This document shows, piece after piece, positions 46,663 through 53,237 of a stretch of DNA of 64,000 nt. A program made the translations under genes and the position numbers. The stretch comes from Verrucomicrobium sp. GAS474 (lineage in GTDB: Bacteria; Verrucomicrobiota; Verrucomicrobiia; Methylacidiphilales; GAS474), in NCBI RefSeq assembly GCF_900105685.1, contig NZ_LT629781.1, positions 2,232,001 through 2,296,000 on the forward strand, read 5' to 3'. The notes under the pieces were generated by a model. The model ran no database searches. It was not told where the DNA came from and was given only the letters and a program-made list of their open reading frames with translations. Numbering within the stretch: the stretch's first letter is position 1; the number at the start of each line of letters is the position of its first letter.

Positions 46663-48570
46663 ATGTCTTCCGAATTGGAACGCCTTAAAATCGTCATCGT
46701 CGGCCACGTCGACCATGGCAAATCGACCCTCATCGGTCGTCTCTTCTTCGACACGAACTCGTTCCCCGAGGGGAAGGTCGAATCGATCCGCAAGGCCTGC
46801 GAGGCCGAGGGGATGGACTTCGAATACTCCTTCCTCCTCGACGCCCTCCTCGAGGAGCAGGAGCAGAACATCACGATCGACACCACCCAGATCCAGTTCC
46901 AGACGCCGAAGCGGAAGTACGTCATCATCGACGCCCCCGGGCACAAGGAGTTCCTCAAGAACATGATCACCGGCGCGGCGAGCGCCGACGCGGCCATCCT
47001 CCTGATCGACGCGAAGGAAGGCGTCCAGGAGCAGTCCCGCCGCCACGGCTTCCTCCTCTCCCTCCTCGGGGTGAAGCAGGTCATCGTCGCCGTGAACAAG
47101 ATGGACCTCGTCAACTTCGACCAGGCGAAATTCGCCGCCATCGAGAAGGAATACCGCGAGTTCCTCGGGAAGCTCAACGTCGTCCCCTCCCACTTCATCC
47201 CCATCGCCGCCCGCCACGGGGACAACATCGTCGGGTCGAGCGCGAACCTGCCCTGGCACCAGGGGCTCTCGATCGTCGAGGCCCTCGACGCCTTCGCCTC
47301 GCCGGGCTCCTCCTCGGAGCTGCCGCTCCGGTTCTCCGTCCAGGACGTCTACCGCTTCGACGAGCGCCGGATCATCGCGGGCCGGATCGAGACGGGCCGC
47401 CTCCGCGTCGGCGACGAACTCGTCTTCTGGCCCGACCGGAAGCGGAGCAAGGTAAAGTCGATCGAATGGTGGGGCGCGACCGAGCCGAAGACCGAGGCCG
47501 AGGCCGGGTTCTCGACGGCGGTGACGCTTGAGGAACAGATCTTCGTCGAGCGCGGCCAGATCGCCTCCCACAAGGGCGAGGGCCCCGTCGAGGGGCGCGA
47601 GATCCGGGCCCGCCTCTTCTGGCTCCACGACACGCCGCTCGACCTCAACCAGTCCTACACCCTCCGCCTCGCTTCCCAGTCGGTCAGCGCCCAGGTCACG
47701 AAGATCGAGCGGGTCATCGACTCGAGCACCCTCGAGGTCTCGTCCGAGGCCGGGTTGGCGACGCAGGTGCGGAAGAACGAGGTCGCCGAGATCGTCCTCC
47801 GCACGCGGAAGCCGCTCGCCTTCGACAACGGCGACCGGATCACCGAGACCGGCCGCTTCGTCCTCCAGCAGGGCTCCCGCATCGGCGGCGGCGGCGTCAT
47901 CTACGACGCCCAGTACGCCGCCGACGCCGAGGGGGTGAAGAGCGACAACATCACGTGGGTCGAGGGCGAGGTGACGAAGGAGCTCCGCGACCGCCATTAC
48001 GGCCATCAGGGCGCGGTGGTCTGGTTCACCGGCCTCTCCGGCTCGGGCAAGTCGACCCTCGCGGGACGGCTCGAACGGGCGCTCTTCCAGAGCGGCATCG
48101 GCGCGACGATCCTCGATGGCGACAACCTCCGCCACGGCCTCTGCGCGAACCTCGGCTTCTCCGACGAGGATCGCGTCGAGAACATCCGTCGCGCGGGCGA
48201 GACGGCGAAGCTGATGGCCGAGGCCGGCCTCGTCGTCGTCACCTCCCTCATCTCCCCCTTCCGGGCCGACCGGAAGCGGGTCCGCGACATCTGCCGCGAG
48301 GGGGGCGTCCCCTTCATCGAGGTCTACGTCAACGCCCCGCTCGAAGTCTGCGAGGCGCGCGACGTGAAGGGGCTCTACAAGAAGGCCCGGGCCGGGGAGA
48401 TCAAGAAATTCACCGGCATCGATTCCCCCTACGAGGCCCCGGAAAAGCCCGACATCGAGCTGAAGACCGCCGAGATCTCCCATGACGAGGCGATCGCGCT
48501 CCTGCTGGAACGGGTCCGCCGCCTGGCGAATCCCGGCGAGACGCTGATCCCGCCCGGCGAAGAGATCTAG
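46663..48570 (+). CDS. cysN/cysC: bifunctional sulfate adenylyltransferase subunit 1 / adenylylsulfate kinase (CysN-CysC fusion)
   Basis: A 635-residue fusion. Residues 1 to about 220 are a translation-factor-type GTPase: [30 protein letters not shown]. Two beta-barrel domains continue to about 440. From about 447 the APS kinase begins: [19 protein letters not shown] (Walker A), [37 protein letters not shown] and [18 protein letters not shown]. The GTPase half drives CysD and the kinase half phosphorylates APS to PAPS, the substrate of the PAPS-type CysH. It ends 30 bases before a strong terminator. Confidence 0.95.
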   Translation: MSSELERLKIVIVGHVDHGKSTLIGRLFFDTNSFPEGKVESIRKACEAEGMDFEYSFLLDALLEEQEQNITIDTTQIQFQTPKRKYVIIDAPGHKEFLKNMITGAASADAAILLIDAKEGVQEQSRRHGFLLSLLGVKQVIVAVNKMDLVNFDQAKFAAIEKEYREFLGKLNVVPSHFIPIAARHGDNIVGSSANLPWHQGLSIVEALDAFASPGSSSELPLRFSVQDVYRFDERRIIAGRIETGRLRVGDELVFWPDRKRSKVKSIEWWGATEPKTEAEAGFSTAVTLEEQIFVERGQIASHKGEGPVEGREIRARLFWLHDTPLDLNQSYTLRLASQSVSAQVTKIERVIDSSTLEVSSEAGLATQVRKNEVAEIVLRTRKPLAFDNGDRITETGRFVLQQGSRIGGGGVIYDAQYAADAEGVKSDNITWVEGEVTKELRDRHYGHQGAVVWFTGLSGSGKSTLAGRLERALFQSGIGATILDGDNLRHGLCANLGFSDEDRVENIRRAGETAKLMAEAGLVVVTSLISPFRADRKRVRDICREGGVPFIEVYVNAPLEVCEARDVKGLYKKARAGEIKKFTGIDSPYEAPEKPDIELKTAEISHDEAIALLLERVRRLANPGETLIPPGEEI

Positions 48571-48600
48571 TTTCGGATCGGGTTCCGGCCAGGAAAAGTG

Positions 48601-48642
48601 AAAAGCCGTCTGGCCTACAGGGTCAGACGGCTTTTCTTTTTT
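48601..48642 (+). terminator. terminator hairpin T1 (after cysNC; 5' border of mini-gene unit A)
   Basis: A 15-base-pair stem (48601-48615 with 48621-48635, one G-U pair) with the loop TACAG, followed by TTTTCTTTTTT. It begins with AAAA, so it can work in both directions. The same hairpin with compensating base changes recurs at 48872-48904. Confidence 0.85.
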
Positions 48643-48644
48643 GA

Positions 48645-48690
48645 CCGGAGAGGGGGGGACTCCGGCCAAATTTTGCCCACCCGGGCAAAA
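48645..48690 (+). promoter_or_regulatory. unit A upstream element: G7-loop hairpin plus TTTTGCCC/GGGCAAAA palindrome
   Basis: CCGGAG/CTCCGG (48645-48650 and 48660-48665) encloses a run of seven G. The palindrome TTTTGCCC-ACCC-GGGCAAAA follows at 48671-48690. A sister copy lies at 48914-48961. A repressor site or an RNA hairpin are both possible; the left arm contains TTGCCC, which could also serve as a weak -35 element. Confidence 0.5.
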
Positions 48691-48729
48691 TCTTTCAGTA
48701 ACCTATCGCATGCTTTGTTTGTTCCCCCA

Positions 48730-48748
48730 TGGAGGGGGACCGCTCATT
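48730..48748 (+). promoter_or_regulatory. hairpin covering the purine-rich region before ORF A
   Basis: CCCCC-ATGGA-GGGGG just upstream of the ATG at 48751 places the only SD-like stretch (GGAGGGGG) in the 3' arm. Unit B has the same arrangement with a different sequence (CTTC/GAAG, with GGAAGGGG). Translation control is inferred, and the spacing to the ATG is longer than usual. Confidence 0.4.
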
Positions 48749-48750
48749 GC

Positions 48751-48870
48751 ATGAAGGAAAGCCTAACCGATTCCCCGTCGGCGCGGTATCGGACGGAGGC
48801 GGAAAAGGGACGTCTCATTTGTCCTACAAGCGGAGAAGGGAGAGGGTGGCGAAGATGCGCCCTGAAATGA
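48751..48870 (+). CDS. mini-gene A, 39-aa hypothetical protein, paralogous to mini-gene B
   Basis: A 39-codon ORF whose product shares M-x-E-x-L-x-DS at the start and RYRTEAEKGRLICPT in the middle with the 35-codon ORF at 49017. Between the two copies, the aligned coding part (about 80 bases) has substitutions but no insertions or deletions, although three codons in it are wholly different. The surrounding non-coding sequence has several length changes. That pattern supports a translated product. The protein is charged, with two Cys, no membrane segment and no recognised motif. It lies between an upstream palindrome and terminator T2, which starts 1 base after the stop. The frame stays open further upstream to 48598. 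Confidence 0.42.
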   Translation: MKESLTDSPSARYRTEAEKGRLICPTSGEGRGWRRCALK

Positions 48871-48871
48871 G

Positions 48872-48911
48872 AAAAGCCGTCCGGCCTACAGGGCCGGACG
48901 GCTTCGCTTTT
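48872..48911 (+). terminator. terminator hairpin T2 (after mini-gene A)
   Basis: AAAAGCCGTCCGGCC (48872-48886) pairs with 48892-48904, loop TACAG, followed by CGCTTTTT. Relative to T1, a T-A pair has become C-G and a G-U has become G-C, so the stem is kept while its bases change. Confidence 0.8.
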
Positions 48912-48913
48912 TG

Positions 48914-48961
48914 AACCGAGGAGGGGGGGAACCCCGGTCCATCTTTGCCCACCCGGGCAAA
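48914..48961 (+). promoter_or_regulatory. unit B upstream element: G7 run plus TTTGCCC/GGGCAAA palindrome
   Basis: ACCG...CGGT encloses GAGGGGGGGA (the same G7 run as unit A). TTTGCCC-ACCC-GGGCAAA follows at 48944-48961, with stem and loop identical to unit A except for the outermost pairs. Confidence 0.5.
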
Positions 48962-49016
48962 TCGCTTTTACTGTCCTGCGGTGGTCGCCGTCTTCCTCGG
49001 AAGGGGCTCGCACTGC

Positions 49017-49124
49017 ATGGAAGAGACCTTATCCGATTCCAGGTTACTCCGGTATCGGACGGAGGCTGAAAATGGACGTCTCATTTGTCCTACAAGGCCC
49101 AAACGAATCGGGCAGGCTGTGTAG
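49017..49124 (+). CDS. mini-gene B, 35-aa hypothetical protein, paralogous to mini-gene A
   Basis: A 35-codon ORF sharing RYRTEAENGRLICPT with mini-gene A. It diverges after that shared core into RPKRIGQAV, while A continues into a Gly/Arg-rich tail. Synonymous differences (TTA/CTA Leu, GCT/GCG Ala) occur beside a few replacements. GGAAGGGG lies about 12 bases before the ATG in a small hairpin. No known family is recognised; the alternative is that the conserved stretch is an RNA element and the ORFs are accidental. Confidence 0.42.
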   Translation: MEETLSDSRLLRYRTEAENGRLICPTRPKRIGQAV

Positions 49125-49193
49125 GCAAATTTCCTAAGCGGCCCCTCGGCGAATGGCTTCGGAGGCTGATGAATAGGGGAATCCGCGCCTTCG

Positions 49194-49221
49194 GGAGGAT
49201 GGTTGATCCTCTCATCTTTTT
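49194..49221 (+). terminator. possible terminator after mini-gene B
   Basis: GAGGAT/ATCCTC (49195-49200 and 49206-49211, loop GGTTG) is followed five bases later by a run of five T. It is unrelated in sequence to T1 and T2. The T-run also forms CTTTTTAC/GTAAAAAG with sequence at 49232-49239. Confidence 0.45.
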
Positions 49222-49284
49222 ACCCCATAAAGTAAAAAGAACCGACACCGAACGGGAAATAATCCCGCTTGCGGGGCGGTAATA

Positions 49285-49318
49285 AAAAAAGAGCATCCCC
49301 GAAGGGATGCTCTTTTTT
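49285..49318 (-). terminator. strong bidirectional terminator of the SAM-riboswitch operon
   Basis: AAAAAAGAGCATCCC (49285-49299) and its perfect complement (49304-49318) make a 15-base-pair stem with a CGAA loop and T-runs on both strands. It lies 20 bases after the NIL-protein stop. Confidence 0.9.
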
Positions 49319-49337
49319 CGCCCGGACGGAGGAAGGA

Positions 49338-49586
49338 CTAACCTTCGATCGTGTTGAGCTCGACGGGCTCGACCTGGACGCCCTCGGCCTCGAGCCAGAC
49401 GACGGCCGATTTGAGGACTTCCCGTTCCCCCTCGAACTCGAGGGCGACGATGCCGACGTCCTTCGTGACGCTGGCGTTGCGGAGGCTGAAGACGAGGTCG
49501 AACTTCCGCGCCAGCGTGCAGAGCAGGGGCTTCTGGACGTTGGAGGGGTTGTAGGTCAGCCAGTATCGCTGGGTTTCGATGGCCAT
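49338..49586 (-). CDS. NIL-domain protein (82 aa)
   Basis: A stand-alone small protein of the NIL fold, the domain otherwise found at the C-terminus of the methionine ABC-transporter ATPase MetN and in some ferredoxins of homocysteine synthesis. Visible features are the start RYWLTYNPSNVQKPLLCTLARKFDLVFSLRNASV and the second half VGIVALEFEGEREVLKSAVVWLEAEGVQVEPVE, a beta-alpha-beta repeat typical of ACT-like/NIL domains. The ATG lies 17 bases after the MoaD-type stop. Binding of methionine or SAM, or of the sulfur-carrier complex, is plausible from context but not shown by sequence. Confidence 0.82.
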   Translation of the reverse strand: MAIETQRYWLTYNPSNVQKPLLCTLARKFDLVFSLRNASVTKDVGIVALEFEGEREVLKSAVVWLEAEGVQVEPVELNTIEG

Positions 49587-49603
49587 GGGTTTCTCCGTTG
49601 CGA

Positions 49604-49879
49604 TCAACCCCCGGCGATGGCGGGGACGATGCTGATTTCGTCGGTCGGCTTGATGGGGGTCGCCTTTTCCTGGAGGAAGCGGATGTCCTCGCCGTTGACG
49701 TAGATGTTCACGAAGCGGCGGACGTTGCCCTTGTCGTCGACGAGGCGCTCGCCGATGCCGGGGAAGGCCTTGTCGAGGTTCGTGAGGATTTCCTCGATGG
49801 TGCCGCCCTCGACGGCGACGACTTCCTGGTTGCCGGTGAGGTTCCGCAGGGGGGTGGGGATGGTGACTTGGGTCGACAT
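49604..49879 (-). CDS. MoaD/ThiS-type sulfur-carrier protein ending in Gly-Gly
   Basis: A 91-residue beta-grasp protein with VTIPTPLRNLTGNQEVVAVEGGTIEEILTNLDKAFPG and VNIYVNGEDIRFL, ending SIVPAIAGG. The exposed Gly-Gly end is what an E1-like enzyme adenylates and converts to a thiocarboxylate, so no trimming protease is needed. Typical MoaD and ThiS serve molybdopterin and thiamine; position between thrC and a NIL gene under a SAM riboswitch argues instead for an HcyS-like role in methionine synthesis. moeA is encoded nearby on the other strand, so a molybdenum role is the main alternative. No E1 (MoeB/ThiF) gene is in the window. Confidence 0.88.
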   Translation of the reverse strand: MSTQVTIPTPLRNLTGNQEVVAVEGGTIEEILTNLDKAFPGIGERLVDDKGNVRRFVNIYVNGEDIRFLQEKATPIKPTDEISIVPAIAGG

Positions 49880-49918
49880 GCTGTTCTTCTTTCTTTCGGT
49901 TAAATGAGTGAAGGGGTC

Positions 49919-51175
49919 TTAAGCGGCCGCCTCGACCGCGCTCCCGTTCAGGAGGCTGTCGAACTCGCGGATGCTGGGGTTGATGATGCGGGGCGCGCCG
50001 ACGTGGTCGGCGACGGCCTCGGCGGTCTTCAGCCCGTTGCCGGTGATGCAGAGGACGGCCGACTCGTTCGCCGGGATCTTCCCGGTGGCGATCAGCTTCT
50101 TCGCGCAGGCGACGGTGACGCCGCCCGCGGTCTCGGCGAAGATCCCCTCGCATTCGGCGAGCATCTTGATCCCCTCGATGATCTCCTCGTTGGTGGCGTC
50201 CTCGGAGGCCCCGCCGTTCTCGCGGATGGCGTGGACGGCGTAGTAGCCGTCGGCGGGGGTGCCGATGGCGAGGGACTTCGCGATGGTGTCGGGCTTCGGC
50301 ACGGGGCGGATGATGTCGGTCCCCGCCTTGTAGGCGGCGGTGATCGGGTTGCAGCCGCTGGCCTGGGCGCCGTGGACGGTGAAGCCCGCCTCGTCGAGGA
50401 GGCCGACCTTGACCAGTTCCTGGTAGGCCTTGGTGATCTTCGTGAGGAGGGAGCCGCTGGCCATCGGGACGACGGTGTGGCGCGGGAGCTGCCAGCCGAG
50501 CTGCTCGGCGATCTCGAAGCCCATGCTCTTCGACCCCTCGGCGTAGTAGGGCCGGAGGTTGACGTTGACGAAGCCCCAGCCGTATTTCCCGGCGATCTCG
50601 GAGCAGAGCCGGTTCACCTGGTCATAGGCGCCGCGGATGCCGACGACGTTCGTGCCGTAGACGAGGCTGTTCAGCACCTTGCTCCGCTCGAGGTCGTAGG
50701 GGATGAGGACGTAGCTCTTCAGCCCGGCGGCGGCGGCGTTCGCGGCGACGCTGTTCGCGAGGTTGCCGGTCGAGGCGCAGGCGACGATCTCGAAGCCGAG
50801 CTCGCGGGCGCGGGAGAGGGCGACGGAGACGACGCGGTCCTTGAAGGAGAGGGTGGGGTAGTTGACCGTGTCGTTCTTCACGTAGAGCTCGCGGATGCCG
50901 AGGGCCTTGGCGAGGCGGTCGGCCTTGACGAGGGGGGTGAAGCCGACCTGGAGGCCGACGGTGGGATCGCCGTCGATCGGGAGGAGCTCCCGGTAGCGCC
51001 ACATGCTCTGGGGGCGCGAGGCGATGGCCTGGCGGCTGATGCTCTTCTTGATCTTGTCGTAGTCGTAGGCGGCTTCGAGGGGGCCGAAGTCGTACTCGCA
51101 GACGTGGATCGCCTTCTTTTCGTAGAGGCGGCCGCACTCGCGACACTTGAGGTTGCTGAAAAATTCCGTTCCCAT
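49919..51175 (-). CDS. thrC: threonine synthase-like PLP enzyme, SAM-riboswitch controlled
   Basis: A 418-residue fold-type II PLP enzyme from the ATG at 51175; the open frame continues upstream, but through the riboswitch leader. The N-terminal ribbon reads LKCRECGRLYEKKAIHVCEYDFG with three Cys and one His. The Schiff-base Lys lies in YPTLSFKDRVVSVAL, followed by ACASTGNLANSVAANAAAAGL (phosphate loop) and AETAGGVTVACAKKL. The family converts O-phosphohomoserine to threonine. Control by SAM and the downstream sulfur carrier suggest this copy may instead add sulfide to O-phosphohomoserine to make homocysteine. By sequence alone, an ordinary threonine synthase cannot be excluded. Confidence 0.88.
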   Translation of the reverse strand: MGTEFFSNLKCRECGRLYEKKAIHVCEYDFGPLEAAYDYDKIKKSISRQAIASRPQSMWRYRELLPIDGDPTVGLQVGFTPLVKADRLAKALGIRELYVKNDTVNYPTLSFKDRVVSVALSRARELGFEIVACASTGNLANSVAANAAAAGLKSYVLIPYDLERSKVLNSLVYGTNVVGIRGAYDQVNRLCSEIAGKYGWGFVNVNLRPYYAEGSKSMGFEIAEQLGWQLPRHTVVPMASGSLLTKITKAYQELVKVGLLDEAGFTVHGAQASGCNPITAAYKAGTDIIRPVPKPDTIAKSLAIGTPADGYYAVHAIRENGGASEDATNEEIIEGIKMLAECEGIFAETAGGVTVACAKKLIATGKIPANESAVLCITGNGLKTAEAVADHVGAPRIINPSIREFDSLLNGSAVEAAA

Positions 51176-51325
51176 GGCTCTGTTGATGACTGTTTGTTTT
51201 CTTCCTCCGCACGGGAAATCCGGCAGTGGAGAGAAAGCAAGGGGAAGGGAGGGGAGGACCGTGGGTATGAGTTTTCCAACTCGTCCCGTTAAGGTTCGTG
51301 AGAACCCTGCGTCTAGGTCATCGCA

Positions 51326-51484
51326 CCTCTTATCCTTCACCGGGCGGAGACGCCGTTTTTAAGGGGCGTCCCTCTCCAATGCTGGGTTTAGCACCTGCCG
51401 GAAGGGAGTGGGCTTTTGCCCGAATCGTACTTCCCGGTTGCCGCGACATCGTAAGGCCAGTCCCTCCGTCGCTCTCGATAAGAT
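51326..51484 (-). ncRNA. SAM-I (S-box) riboswitch
   Basis: On the minus strand the order is CTTATCGAGAGC (P1 5' side at 51482), CGGAGGGACTGGCC, GATGTCGCGGCAACC, a variable P3 arm, GGTGCTAAACCCAGCA, a P4 arm, and GAAGGATAAGAGG (P1 3' side at 51334-51329). These are the conserved core blocks of the SAM-I aptamer in the right order, with P1 pairing CTTATC to GATAAG. The thrC ATG lies 150 bases further on. No terminator with a T-run is seen in the platform. A TCCTCC stretch (51258-51253) could pair with the GGAGGA upstream of thrC (51208-51203), so translational control is a reasonable guess. Confidence 0.93.
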
Positions 51485-51491
51485 TGGGGTG

Positions 51492-51520
51492 AATCTTGCG
51501 TAGGAAGGGCTGATTGTCAA
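51492..51520 (-). promoter_or_regulatory. predicted promoter of the SAM-riboswitch operon
   Basis: On the minus strand TTGACA (51515-51520, perfect -35) and AAGATT (51492-51497) are exactly 17 bases apart, and the expected start point falls just before the riboswitch P1 stem. It lies in the 47-base gap before the divergent moeA. Confidence 0.55.
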
Positions 51521-51531
51521 TAGTCTTCCTC

Positions 51532-52761
51532 ATGCCGTCCCCCCTGCCGCCCTCTTCCCTCCTCTCCGTCTCCGAGGCCCGGAAACGGATCGACGGGGGG
51601 GTCTTTCCGCTCCCTCCCGAGGCGATCCCGCTCGACCGGGCCCTGGCCGAAAACCGGGTCCTCCGCCAGGGCGTCGAGGCCGATGCCGACAGCCCCCCCT
51701 TCGACCGTTCCGCGATGGACGGCTATGCGATTGCGGCAGGCGAGGGGGAGGTCTTCCGCGTCGTCGGCGCGGTGCGGGCGGGCGAGGTCTTCGCGGGGCC
51801 GCTGCCGTTGGGGAAGGGGACCTGCGTGCGGATTTTCACCGGCGCGGCAGTGCCCGAAGGTACGGTCCGCGTGGTGATGCAGGAGGAGGCGCAAGCGGCA
51901 GGGAAGGAGGGGGCGGAAGTCCGCTTCAATCCCGCCGCGCTCGGCACCGAATACCCGCTCTTCCTCCGTCGCCGGGGAGAGGAATATCGGCGCGGGGACC
52001 GGTTGATCGGGGAGGGGAGCCGGATCGGCCCGGTCGAGGCGGGGGTCCTGGCGATGACCGGGGTGGCCCTGCCCCGCGTTTCCCCGAGGCCGAAGGTGAC
52101 CCACCTCGTGACCGGCGGGGAGTTGGTCCCCCCGGGAGAGACGCCGGGGGAAGGGCAGATCCGCGATTCCAATTCGAGCCTCGTCGCCGGGCTGGTCGCC
52201 GGTGCGGGCGGCGCGTTGGTCCGGCAGGTCCGCGTGGGGGACGATCTGGCGGTGCTGGAGCGGGAGGTGGCCGAGGCGCTGGCGGGGGGAAGCGATCTCC
52301 TCCTGATCTCGGGCGGGGCCGGGGCGGGGGAGACCGATTTCGGGCTCCGGGTCCTCGAGGAGGCCGGGTTTGCCGTCGATTTTGCCGGGGTCGCAGTGAA
52401 GCCGGGGAAGCCGGTGATCTTTGCCCGGAAGGGGAAGAGCGTCGCCTTTTGCCTGCCGGGGAATCCGCTCTCCCATTACGTGGTTTTCCAGCTCTTCGTC
52501 CGGCGGGCCCTGGTTTTGCTGCAAGGGGGATCGATGGAGGCGGCTGAACAGGTTGACTTCATCGACTGGGACGGGGAACCGCTCGAAGGCGGGGTGCGGG
52601 AGACCTACCACCCGTGCCATTGGAAAATCATTTCGGGCCGAATTGAGGCACGGGTTTTGAACTGGACGAGTTCCGGCCATCTGGTCAGTCTCTATGGGGC
52701 CAACGGGATGCTGGTATCGGGGCGCGATTCCTCCCGGGTGCGGCTGATCCGCTGGCTTTAG
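51532..52761 (+). CDS. moeA: molybdopterin molybdenumtransferase
   Basis: A 409-residue enzyme that inserts molybdate into adenylylated molybdopterin. It has IPLDRALAENRVLRQGVEADADSPPFDRSAMDGYAI (domain I-III boundary), VRIFTGAAVPEGTVRVVMQE, VTHLVTGGELVPPGETPGEGQIRDSNSSLVAGL (MoCF-type domain), LLISGGAGAGETDFGL and VAFCLPGNPLSHYVVFQLF. Length is standard. The ATG at 51532 was chosen; an upstream TTG would add six residues. It is divergent from the riboswitch operon. No other moa/mod gene is present apart from the MoaD-type protein. Confidence 0.92.
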   Translation: MPSPLPPSSLLSVSEARKRIDGGVFPLPPEAIPLDRALAENRVLRQGVEADADSPPFDRSAMDGYAIAAGEGEVFRVVGAVRAGEVFAGPLPLGKGTCVRIFTGAAVPEGTVRVVMQEEAQAAGKEGAEVRFNPAALGTEYPLFLRRRGEEYRRGDRLIGEGSRIGPVEAGVLAMTGVALPRVSPRPKVTHLVTGGELVPPGETPGEGQIRDSNSSLVAGLVAGAGGALVRQVRVGDDLAVLEREVAEALAGGSDLLLISGGAGAGETDFGLRVLEEAGFAVDFAGVAVKPGKPVIFARKGKSVAFCLPGNPLSHYVVFQLFVRRALVLLQGGSMEAAEQVDFIDWDGEPLEGGVRETYHPCHWKIISGRIEARVLNWTSSGHLVSLYGANGMLVSGRDSSRVRLIRWL

Positions 52762-52876
52762 ATTTTCGATCCCGGGGCGGTCCTTCGGGTGATTACGGTA
52801 GTGCGGTTGCAATTGTTTTCTCGAAACTTCAGATCATTGTAGATCATCAAAAAACCTCGGTTTTTACGGTATTGGT

Positions 52877-53203
52877 ATGGCTCTCATTAGCACGGAAGAA
52901 GTTCAGGTCGGCATGACGCTGGAAAAGGACGTGAAGAACAGCCATGGCCAGGTCCTGATCCGTTCCGGCATGGAACTGAAGGAACGCCACCTCACGCTGA
53001 TCCGTTCCTGGGGTGTCACCGAGGTCGTGGTGCGCGGCGAGGAGAAGCCGAAGGGCGAGGCGATCGACGTCAGCCCCGAGGCCTATGCCTGGGCCGAGAA
53101 CTCCCTGAAGCTCCGCTTCTCCAAGGCCCCGCTGAACGATCCGGTGATGCAGGAAATTTTCCGCCAGAGCGTGATGCGGAAGGCCCGCACCATCCCCGTC
53201 TGA
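52877..53203 (+). CDS. small DUF3391-like protein (108 aa)
   Basis: A short cytosolic protein with the pattern EEVQVGMTLEKDVKNSHGQVLIRSGMELKERHLTLIRSWGVTEVVVRG. This resembles the N-terminal adaptor (DUF3391) that precedes HD-GYP domains in other proteins. Here it stands alone, 34 bases upstream of an HDOD gene. A partner or regulatory role in that signalling unit is likely. The second half is helical (AWAENSLKLRFSKAPLNDPVMQEIFRQ). Preceded by an AT-rich stretch likely to hold the promoter. Confidence 0.68.
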   Translation: MALISTEEVQVGMTLEKDVKNSHGQVLIRSGMELKERHLTLIRSWGVTEVVVRGEEKPKGEAIDVSPEAYAWAENSLKLRFSKAPLNDPVMQEIFRQSVMRKARTIPV

Positions 53204-53237
53204 TCCCGATCCCGATTTTCCGCCCTTCCCTTTCCCT

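Noticed and set aside
48729-48914. A 61-codon ORF in another frame across mini-gene A
   Set aside because: It runs through terminator T2, and its frame is not kept in the second copy.
49604-49879. Assignment as moaD (molybdopterin synthase small subunit)
   Set aside because: moeA is adjacent but divergent and not under the riboswitch; the operon partners (thrC-like, NIL) and SAM control fit a methionine role better. It remains the main alternative.
51176-51340. N-terminal extension of the ThrC-like protein
   Set aside because: The open frame runs back to the edge of the SAM-I aptamer and its leader; the zinc-ribbon start at 51175 is the natural N-terminus.
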